Assembly (NCBI GenBank): GCA_030749275.1
Contig: JASMKJ010000395.1
Location: 1 to 5,122, forward strand
Length of the DNA: 5,122 bases
DNA from: Acidimicrobiales bacterium
GTDB taxonomy: Bacteria > Actinomycetota > Acidimicrobiia > Acidimicrobiales > Poriferisodalaceae
Direction: 5' to 3'
The first letter of the stretch is position 1, and the number at the start of each line of letters is the position of its first letter. Positions 1-5,122 of the stretch are shown piece by piece. The notes under the pieces were generated by a model. It ran no database searches. It was not told the DNA's origin and saw only the letters and a program-made list of their open reading frames with translations. The position numbers were made by a program, and so were the translations under genes.

Positions 1-455
1 TACGGCTGACACTCGTCCAAACGTATTTCATCCCATCGGAGTCAATGCATCCAACGTTGGCTGTTGACGACCGCGTCATGGTCTACAAGCTCGCTTTCAC
101 TCTCGGAAACGTTGAGCGGGGAGACCTAGTTGTGTTCAACAGGCCACCGAATCTGGACAGCACCGAATTGAAGGACTTCGTTAAACGGGTTGTTGGACTT
201 GAGGGAGAGACAATTGGGGGCAGGGAAGGAGGTGTATTCGTTGACGGGCGGCGCTTAGACGAGCCCTATCTTTTGAACGGCGTTCATACTGCAGATTTCG
301 AGGAAAGAGTGGTGCCGGAGAACCATTTCTTCGTTATGGGTGATAACCGGAACAACAGCCGCGACAGTCGATTCTTCGGATCAATCCACAAAGACCTGCT
401 TGTAGGCGAAGTATTTCTGCGAATTTGGCCACTCGAGGCGATTGGTAGGCCTTGA
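1..455 (+). CDS. lepB: Type I signal peptidase (LepB), 5' end cut off by the window edge
   Basis: Membrane-bound serine/lysine endopeptidase (family S26) that cleaves signal peptides from proteins exported by Sec and Tat, acting on the outer face of the cytoplasmic membrane. The reading frame is open from base 3 and has no start in view, so the N-terminal membrane anchor lies outside the window. Conserved boxes in order: FIPSESMHPTL, whose serine just before Met (codon 42-44) is the expected nucleophile; RGDLVVFNRP near 117-149; DFVKRVVGLEGE, with the general-base lysine at codon 183-185; and GDNRNNSRDSRFFGS near 339-383. The ATG at 45 is an internal methionine, not the start, because using it would remove the catalytic serine. 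The protein ends shortly after the last box, as in short single-anchor forms. The stop TGA (453-455) lies one base from the stop of the convergent phosphodiesterase gene. Family assignment is near certain; the exact full length is unknown. Confidence 0.95.
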   Translation, partial: RLTLVQTYFIPSESMHPTLAVDDRVMVYKLAFTLGNVERGDLVVFNRPPNLDSTELKDFVKRVVGLEGETIGGREGGVFVDGRRLDEPYLLNGVHTADFEERVVPENHFFVMGDNRNNSRDSRFFGSIHKDLLVGEVFLRIWPLEAIGRP

Positions 456-456
456 C

Positions 457-1227
457 CTATACGGCTTCGTCAAATCCGGTATGCAACCTATCCACGTGAT
501 CACTGTGCACGCCATCAATGCCCATACGAACAAGATCCCTGATGACGCGAACGTGCTGGGCATCCCAAGCGATGCAGTATCGATTGAAGCGATGGAAAAG
601 CGTGGTCAAACCGCCAGTCCAGTCACTGTGATGAAGATTAACGGCATCAACCCCAACCGCCGCGAGTTCTGCCGCATGCCGCTCAGGTCCCTGTTTCATC
701 AATTTCAGCCGTGTTGAATTAACCAACTTGCCAATAGTTAAGTCACGCCAACCGGCGATAACCAGTGGGTCAGGATGACATAGCCACAGCCGCGCCTCAG
801 CACCAAACATTCGACTGACCGACAGCACCGGTTCTATGGCCCGTACATCCTTGATGTCTATGGATAGCTCGAAGTCAGTTCCACATGTCTTGTAAAGAGC
901 TTCAAGTGTTGGTATGTGTTCTGGTAAGTCATCCTGCGACATATTCGCAATTGATCTTCGCCGAATACCAGTTCTGACGCTTCCATCGTGATCAAGTACT
1001 GGTACGCCCTCCTTGGATAGCCACACATCGGTCTCAAGGCCGGTAGCTCCGAGCCGCAGAGCCAACTCGAACGCGCTCAACGTGTTCTCTGGGGCGTGGG
1101 CTCGTGCCCCCCGGTGAGCAAAGCGCACAGGAGGCTGTCGAAGCGAAGGAAGTCGCTGTTGCACCGTCTGATCATTCTTCAAACTGAACGACTCCGCAAG
1201 AAACGCTCTAACGTGTGCTCGTGGCAT
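457..1227 (-). CDS. Glycerophosphodiester phosphodiesterase family protein
   Basis: Predicted metal-dependent hydrolase of the GDPD (GlpQ/UgpQ) family, which splits glycerophosphodiesters from phospholipid turnover into glycerol-3-phosphate and an alcohol. Counted from the ATG at 1227 (256 residues), the family signatures are H38-R39-G40 followed by PENT (46-49), E65-T-D67, a second catalytic histidine in LDHDG (H80), IDIKD with D124 and K126, and the C-terminal GIDGVHSDHVD. D124 stands where many relatives have a metal-binding Glu, a conservative change. No signal peptide or membrane segment is visible, so it is probably cytoplasmic. The start is uncertain: the first ~30 residues precede the barrel and look unconserved, and the ATG lies inside the divergent gene at 1215. 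Internal TTG (1182) or GTG (1164) codons would shorten the protein to 241 or 235 residues and remove the overlap; none of the three has a strong Shine-Dalgarno. Family confident, substrate unproven. Confidence 0.9.
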   Translation of the reverse strand: MPRAHVRAFLAESFSLKNDQTVQQRLPSLRQPPVRFAHRGARAHAPENTLSAFELALRLGATGLETDVWLSKEGVPVLDHDGSVRTGIRRRSIANMSQDDLPEHIPTLEALYKTCGTDFELSIDIKDVRAIEPVLSVSRMFGAEARLWLCHPDPLVIAGWRDLTIGKLVNSTRLKLMKQGPERHAAELAAVGVDAVNLHHSDWTGGLTTLFHRFNRYCIAWDAQHVRVIRDLVRMGIDGVHSDHVDRLHTGFDEAV

Positions 1228-1487
1228 TTCTTGGTGTAACCGCAGTGCTAGTGACTATCGCCTTGGCCGTCCTTCTCTGGCGAGTTGCAGCGATGGTTCA
1301 AGAGGAGGTCACAAAAACACTCTCGAGTCTTAACCATGCTGGATCCGCATTGGGAGAAGTAGCGACGCAAAGTGAACGTGCCCACGAGCACATCGAAAGA
1401 ATCGCGGGTATGCGTTTGAGGCGGATGTTTGTGTCACTGATCTCAAGGTATAGACGCCGTCGCCGCTCACGGCTTTCGAACACCTAG
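1215..1487 (+). CDS. Small single-pass membrane protein of unknown function, upstream of tat genes
   Basis: Encodes 90 residues that I cannot assign to a named family. Residues 2-22 form a hydrophobic membrane segment. Residues 26-64 form a polar, probably helical stretch (VQEEVTKTLSSLN onward, then SERAHEHIERI) that could be an amphipathic or coiled-coil stalk. Residues 68-87 are strongly basic, ending in a run of Arg near 78-86. The architecture recalls DUF948-type proteins, but this is only a resemblance in layout. The start is GTG at 1215, with GTG at 1221 as an alternative; an in-frame TAA at 1209-1211 rules out anything longer. No strong Shine-Dalgarno is visible. Its stop lies 10 bases before the TatB-like gene, in the same direction, so co-transcription with tat and helY is likely. 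A real gene is supported by the coherent TM-helix-basic layout and tight packing rather than by homology. Confidence 0.7.
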   Translation: MLVAFLGVTAVLVTIALAVLLWRVAAMVQEEVTKTLSSLNHAGSALGEVATQSERAHEHIERIAGMRLRRMFVSLISRYRRRRRSRLSNT

Positions 1488-1497
1488 CCTCAGTTCT

Positions 1498-1758
1498 GTG
1501 AATCTGACTCCCAATGAGGTTCTAATCATTAGTTTGGTCGCTCTTGTTGCCCTTGGACCCAAACAACTGCCCCAAGTTGCGCGACAGCTAGCAAAGGGAA
1601 CAGCACAACTTCGACGTTTCAGTTCGCAAATCAAAACGGAGTTCGAGTCGGCGATTGATGATGCAGTAGCAGAAGCTCATGGCCGTGACCTAGAACAACA
1701 ACAAGAGGAGCTGGCAAATGAGAACGAAGATACAACGGCCACCGGAGAAGAGGAGTGA
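1498..1758 (+). CDS. tatB: Tat translocase TatA/TatB-family subunit, TatB-like
   Basis: Membrane subunit of the twin-arginine translocase, which moves folded proteins with RR signal peptides across the cytoplasmic membrane. It has 86 residues: a membrane helix at about 7-19, the hinge LGPKQLP (19-25), an amphipathic helix at about 26-55, and an acidic, disordered tail (62-86) rich in Glu and Gln. Two features favour TatB over TatA: a Glu at position 7 near the start of the membrane helix (TatA usually has a polar Gln or similar there), and LGP rather than FG at the hinge. The segment RRFSSQIKTEFE also resembles TatB more than TatA. TatB helps form the signal-peptide receptor with TatC, whereas TatA builds the pore. 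The start is GTG at 1498, with no clear Shine-Dalgarno. The stop overlaps the tatC start by four bases (GTGA). Family membership is very secure; the A versus B label is less so, since in some bacteria one subunit does both jobs. Confidence 0.88.
   Translation: MNLTPNEVLIISLVALVALGPKQLPQVARQLAKGTAQLRRFSSQIKTEFESAIDDAVAEAHGRDLEQQQEELANENEDTTATGEEE
1744..1757 (+). promoter_or_regulatory. Shine-Dalgarno and coupled GTG start of tatC
   Basis: A GGAG at 1744-1747 lies seven bases before the GTG at 1755, within a purine-rich run that encodes the Glu-rich end of the upstream Tat subunit. The GTG overlaps the upstream TGA (1756-1758). This decides the tatC start and implies coupled translation of the two Tat subunits. 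Confidence 0.7.
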
Positions 1759-2537
1759 GGTTTCGGCGGCAAACTAATCCAGCGCCTCAGTCGTTCTGGG
1801 ACCATCTAGTTGAGCTCCGTGGTCGACTAATAGTCAGCGTCGTCGCCATAGGGATCGGCGCAGTCGCCGGCTTATTTCTCTATGACTGGTTGCTCGACAA
1901 CTTCTTCCTTCCCCCATATTGCAGAGTTCTTGAGTCTCAAGCCATTGACCGCGCATGTACTTTGGTCATCACCGAACCACTTGATGGATTTAAAACACGA
2001 ATACGAGTGTCCCTATACATCGGCTTTGTTTTCGCGATGCCGGTGCTTTTGTGGAATCTCTGGCGTTTCATCACACCGGCGCTCAACAAACGCGAAAGAC
2101 GTTATGCCCTGCCATTCGTGTTAAGCGGGGTGTTGCTTTTCGCGTGTGGAGCAGTTCTTGCCTATATGACATTCGAAAGAGCGTTGGACTTTCTCATTTC
2201 ATTTGGGGGCGAGTCGGTTGATCCACTGTTTTCACCCGGGGCGTACCTCGGATTGATCACTTACATGATGGTCGCATTCGGTATCGGTTTCGAATTCCCC
2301 GTTTTGCTGATATTTCTTCAAATTGCTGGTGTTGTGTCACCTTCACGTCTGAGTGCTTTACGTCGATTCGCCATCGTTGGCATCGTTGTCGTGGCGGCGG
2401 TCATTACCCCTTCAGGAGACCCAGTGTCCCTTGCGGCACTATCGATCCCAATGTACATATTCTTTGAATTGTCGATCCTGGTGGGTCGCTACCTCCAACG
2501 ATCTCGGCGCTCTTCTACGTTGCCGCTAGAACGATGA
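1755..2537 (+). CDS. tatC: Sec-independent protein translocase subunit TatC
   Basis: Polytopic core of the Tat translocase, which binds the twin-arginine signal peptide on the cytoplasmic side together with TatB. It has 260 residues, normal for the family, with about six membrane segments (roughly 25-45, 86-105, 118-138, 163-190, 204-219, 226-244). Visible signatures are the cytoplasmic HLVELRGR (17-24, E20 matching E. coli Glu15), EPLDGFK (74-80), LWRFITPAL with ERR (102-116, E114 matching Glu103), GFEFP (178-182, E180 matching Glu170), TPSGDPVS (218-225) and IPMYIFFE (231-238). The GTG start is supported by a Shine-Dalgarno seven bases upstream and by the four-base overlap with the preceding gene. 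Two cysteines, C56 and C68, lie in the first extracytoplasmic loop. The short basic C-terminal tail is ordinary. The TGA overlaps the helicase start (ATGA). Assignment is near certain. Confidence 0.97.
   Translation: MRFRRQTNPAPQSFWDHLVELRGRLIVSVVAIGIGAVAGLFLYDWLLDNFFLPPYCRVLESQAIDRACTLVITEPLDGFKTRIRVSLYIGFVFAMPVLLWNLWRFITPALNKRERRYALPFVLSGVLLFACGAVLAYMTFERALDFLISFGGESVDPLFSPGAYLGLITYMMVAFGIGFEFPVLLIFLQIAGVVSPSRLSALRRFAIVGIVVVAAVITPSGDPVSLAALSIPMYIFFELSILVGRYLQRSRRSSTLPLER
2534..2537 (+). other. ATGA stop/start overlap coupling tatC to helY
   Basis: The ATG of the helicase gene (2534-2536) shares bases with the TGA of tatC (2535-2537). The upstream bases (about 2518-2533) lack a good Shine-Dalgarno, having only a weak AGAA close to the start. 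Translation of the helicase therefore probably depends on ribosomes finishing tatC. The start is further supported by the Q-motif-like DQFQ (residues 21-24) lying only about 20 residues in, as expected for this family. Confidence 0.7.
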
Positions 2538-5122
2538 ACAGTCAACCTGGATCATTTGATTCGAATCTTTTAAGCAGCCGCGGGTTGATGCCTGATCAAT
2601 TCCAAATCGAGGGATTCGGGATAGTTGATGAAGGCCTTTCGCTACTGGTGGCCGCACCTACGTCAGCGGGCAAAACCCTTATAGCGGAGTACGCCATAGA
2701 GAAGGCTCTGGCTAAAGGACAGACGGTGGTCTACACGACCCCAATTAAGGCGTTATCGAATCAAAAGTTTAAAGATCTCTCACGATGGCTGGGCAAAGAG
2801 CGGGTGGGATTACTAACCGGCGACAATGCGATCAGATCCGAAGCCGAGGTGGTTGTAATGACAACCGAGGTTCTAAGGAACATGATTTACGCAGCAAGCC
2901 CTCGCCTCGACAACCTTGGTCTGGTTGTTCTTGATGAGGTTCACTTTCTCCAAGATCCTTATAGAGGCCCCGTTTGGGAAGAAGTCATCATGCAGCTTCC
3001 GGCACGAACGAGGCTGGTGTGCCTGTCAGCGACAGTGAGTAACGCCGCTGAAGTAGCTGGATGGATCACTGAGGTTCACGGTGAATGCATAGCTGTCATT
3101 GAGACCACTAGGCCGGTGGAACTTCATGACCATTTTCTGATTTTCGACAAACGACATCGCCGACTTCAGGAATTCCGGACCCTGAGAAACGGTGAGACCA
3201 ACTACGAAGTTGAGCGATATTTGGCAAAGATGCGAGATCAACGACATCGTGGTCCCAAAAGTCGAGCCGGGGATGTGGGACGACCAAGACGGGGTGAGGT
3301 AATAGCTCAATTAGACCAATTGGACCGCCTACCGGCCATCTTCTTCGTGTTCTCCCGCCAAGGATGCGATGATGCGGTCCAAAATGCTTTGGAACATGGG
3401 TTGGACTTTCTAGACGGCCGAGAAAAACAACGCGTGGAAACAATCGTGGAACAACATCTCGGTGATCTGGCTCAAGGGGACCTCTCTCTACTCAACTTCG
3501 AAGGATGGTTACGAGGTCTCCAAGCCGGTCTGGCCTCACATCACGCCGGGATGGTCACCCCGTTCAAGGAAGCAGTCGAAGACTGTTTCGCCGCTGGTTT
3601 GTTAAAAGTGGTCTTCGCTACCGAAACCCTTGCGATGGGCGTGAATCTTCCAGCGAAGTCGGTGGTCATCGAACAACTCAGCCGGTTCCGCGGAGAAGGT
3701 CATGTGATGTTGACCCCAGGTGAATACACCCAATTGACAGGGCGAGCCGGCAGGAGAGGGATCGACACGACGGGGCACGCGTATGCCCTTTGGAGTCCAT
3801 ATGAGTCGTTCAGTCAGCTCACTGAGCTAGCGCGAAGCAATGACTTCATTTTGGAATCAGCATTCCGCCCGACCTACAACATGGCAGCGAACCTCATGAC
3901 GCGGGTAATTCGCGAAGACGCTGTTGGCCTCCTAGAAAGGTCGTTCGCGCAATATCGTTCAAACAGCAACATTGTGAAGCTGATCACAGAGTTGGACAAA
4001 GCGAAAGCATCACTTGGCACTGCAGAGAGTGAACTTAAGCGATTGGGGCTGCCAGTCAATAAAGGCCAACAGGCAGACCCAAGACCGAATCGGGACGGCT
4101 CAGTGCCCCTTGAGAAGCTTCGACCTGGGGCAATCATCGAACGTATCCATGGAACTGAAACACAGTTCCTATTGGTCTTAGGTACCACTAGTAGACGGGG
4201 CGGGGAGCATCGCATTCGCGTCGTATCCCCAAGAGGAAAAGTCATGATGTTAAGCGGGAAGGACTTTGATCTGAACCCGAGAACACTCAGTGACATCGAA
4301 CTACCCAAACCTTACGCACCAAACCGCCGTGAATATCAGCGAACTTCCGCTCGACTGCTGAAACAACAACTAACAGAACTTGGAATTCTTCTTGAGGTCC
4401 GAAGGCCGAAACAGGACCTCCAGGTCGAGCGCTTAAAGGCAGAGGAACGTGTAATAGATGCACATAGACGGATTTCGGCGTTGGAAGACCGAATAGCCGT
4501 GGCTGAAGGAGGTCTGAGTCGAGCGTTGATAGCAATCGAGGAGATCATGGAGACATTCGGTTGCTGTGAGGCATGGCAACTGACACCTCTTGGACAGTAT
4601 CTTCGGGGAATTTTTCACGAGATGGATCTTCTAGCGGCCCTGTGTATCTCAGAGAATCTGTTTCGCGACCTCTCCCCACCTGATCTCGCGAGTCTGGTGT
4701 CGGTCTTGACCTATGAGCACCGCAGCCGACTTGATCCTCCGGCGCCCTGGTACCCGAGCGGGTCTATTAAGAAAAAGGTCGAAGTGCTGTTGGCTCACAG
4801 TTCCCGGCTTCGTCGAGAGGAGCGTGAACGGGGCCTACCAGAAAGCCGTGCTCCGGATCCGACGATTATTGGCACGGTTCACGGCTGGGCGTCGGGCCAT
4901 GAACTTGCTGACGTGTTAGATGATGCAACCTCAGCCGGCGATTTCGTGCGCCATATCCGGCAGGTGATCGACTTGCTAAGCCAAATAGGGGAGGTAGCCC
5001 CTACAAACGAATTACGAACATGCGCTCGGCAAGCTTGCGGGCTTCTTGATAGGGATCTCGTGGCAGCGGCTGCAAGAGTGCAAGAAGGCGACCACGAGGT
5101 AAATTTCGGCGATGCCCATTAA
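2534..5122 (+). CDS. helY: Ski2/Mtr4-like superfamily 2 RNA helicase, HelY type
   Basis: ATP-dependent helicase of the Ski2-like group, cytoplasmic, probably acting on RNA; its cellular substrate is unknown. It is complete at 862 residues, close to mycobacterial HelY (about 900). Motifs in order: Q-like DQFQ (21-24), Walker A APTSAGKT (41-48), TTPIKALSNQK (68-78), LLTGDNA (93-99), TTEVLRNM (110-117), DEVH box (134-137), SAT (165-167), SHHAGM (335-340), FATETLAMGVNLP (361-373) and QLTGRAGRRGID (400-411). After the two RecA domains come a helical stretch (about 480-506), a probable beta-rich module (about 525-590) where Mtr4-type proteins carry an arch, a likely coiled coil (about 603-665), and a DSHCT-type C-terminal domain (about 678-860, with LTPLGQYLRGIFHEMDLLAA). 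All catalytic motifs look intact. It is coupled to tatC by an ATGA overlap, and the order matches mycobacterial tatA-tatC-helY. A DNA-repair helicase is less likely given the arch-like insertion plus DSHCT. Confidence 0.95.
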   Translation: MNSQPGSFDSNLLSSRGLMPDQFQIEGFGIVDEGLSLLVAAPTSAGKTLIAEYAIEKALAKGQTVVYTTPIKALSNQKFKDLSRWLGKERVGLLTGDNAIRSEAEVVVMTTEVLRNMIYAASPRLDNLGLVVLDEVHFLQDPYRGPVWEEVIMQLPARTRLVCLSATVSNAAEVAGWITEVHGECIAVIETTRPVELHDHFLIFDKRHRRLQEFRTLRNGETNYEVERYLAKMRDQRHRGPKSRAGDVGRPRRGEVIAQLDQLDRLPAIFFVFSRQGCDDAVQNALEHGLDFLDGREKQRVETIVEQHLGDLAQGDLSLLNFEGWLRGLQAGLASHHAGMVTPFKEAVEDCFAAGLLKVVFATETLAMGVNLPAKSVVIEQLSRFRGEGHVMLTPGEYTQLTGRAGRRGIDTTGHAYALWSPYESFSQLTELARSNDFILESAFRPTYNMAANLMTRVIREDAVGLLERSFAQYRSNSNIVKLITELDKAKASLGTAESELKRLGLPVNKGQQADPRPNRDGSVPLEKLRPGAIIERIHGTETQFLLVLGTTSRRGGEHRIRVVSPRGKVMMLSGKDFDLNPRTLSDIELPKPYAPNRREYQRTSARLLKQQLTELGILLEVRRPKQDLQVERLKAEERVIDAHRRISALEDRIAVAEGGLSRALIAIEEIMETFGCCEAWQLTPLGQYLRGIFHEMDLLAALCISENLFRDLSPPDLASLVSVLTYEHRSRLDPPAPWYPSGSIKKKVEVLLAHSSRLRREERERGLPESRAPDPTIIGTVHGWASGHELADVLDDATSAGDFVRHIRQVIDLLSQIGEVAPTNELRTCARQACGLLDRDLVAAAARVQEGDHEVNFGDAH

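Noticed and set aside
441..475. AGGCCT palindrome at the lepB/phosphodiesterase junction as a terminator stem
   Set aside because: Only six bases with no loop and no T-run on either strand; it cannot form a terminator hairpin.
442..717. Open frame of 91 codons on + opposite the phosphodiesterase gene
   Set aside because: It lies wholly antisense to a gene with clear GDPD motifs, apart from a short overlap with the lepB end, and shows no domain, signal or membrane pattern. It is a shadow frame.
1155..1214. Possible divergent promoter between the phosphodiesterase and the small membrane-protein gene
   Set aside because: A TTGCAC at 1159-1164 resembles a -35 box, but no acceptable -10 box lies at the right distance, so I do not annotate a promoter.
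1882..2124. Open frame of 80 codons on + inside tatC in another frame
   Set aside because: tatC is intact with all its signatures and membrane segments; the alternative frame shows no coherent protein features.
3148..3250. Short repeated string ACGACATCG near 3152 and 3241
   Set aside because: Two nine-base copies in coding sequence with no flanking similarity or regular spacing; consistent with chance.
3108..3443. Open frame of 111 codons on - within helY
   Set aside because: Antisense to intact helicase domains; composition looks like reverse-frame translation (Pro, His and Arg rich) with no recognisable motif.
3874..4308. Open frame of 144 codons on - within helY, the longest antisense frame
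   Set aside because: Its Ser/Arg/Pro-rich content with no motif is typical of an antisense shadow, and helY is uninterrupted across it.

Overview
The window is a compact piece of bacterial chromosome with GC content near half by eye. It looks like an actinobacterium, possibly of the Acidimicrobiia type. The main reason is the tat subunit - tatC - Ski2-like helicase (HelY) order at 1498-5122, which matches the mycobacterial tatA-tatC-helY arrangement. GTG starts and stop/start overlaps fit this too. The class-level placement is inferred from gene order and motifs, not from a tree.

Layout from left to right: (1) the 3' part of a type I signal peptidase gene (lepB) on +, cut by the left edge just before its catalytic serine. 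(2) A glycerophosphodiester phosphodiesterase-family gene on -, convergent with lepB, with one base between their stop codons. (3) A divergent small gene on + for a single-pass membrane protein with a long helical stalk and an Arg-rich tail, which I cannot assign to a family. (4) A TatA/TatB-family subunit gene, TatB-like in its key residues. (5) tatC. (6) A complete 862-residue Ski2/Mtr4-like helicase gene (helY) that ends on the last base of the window. There is no non-coding stretch longer than about ten bases, apart from up to 50 bases around 1165-1214 if the phosphodiesterase starts at an internal codon. I see no tRNA, rRNA, CRISPR array, insertion sequence or clear intrinsic terminator.

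Genes 3 to 6 run in the same direction with gaps of 10, -4 and -4 bases and most likely form one operon. Functionally the window is about the cell envelope. TatB-like and TatC are parts of the translocase for folded proteins. LepB removes signal peptides from exported proteins. The phosphodiesterase would act on lipid-derived glycerophosphodiesters. HelY is the outlier: an RNA (or nucleic-acid) helicase translationally coupled to tatC, a linkage known from other actinobacteria but without an obvious mechanistic explanation.

I do not see a clearly new biological system. The most interesting items are the unassigned small membrane protein that heads the tat operon, the overlapping 5' ends of the divergent genes, a lone TatB-like subunit without a TatA in view, a cysteine pair in the first extracytoplasmic loop of TatC, and the tatC-helY coupling.
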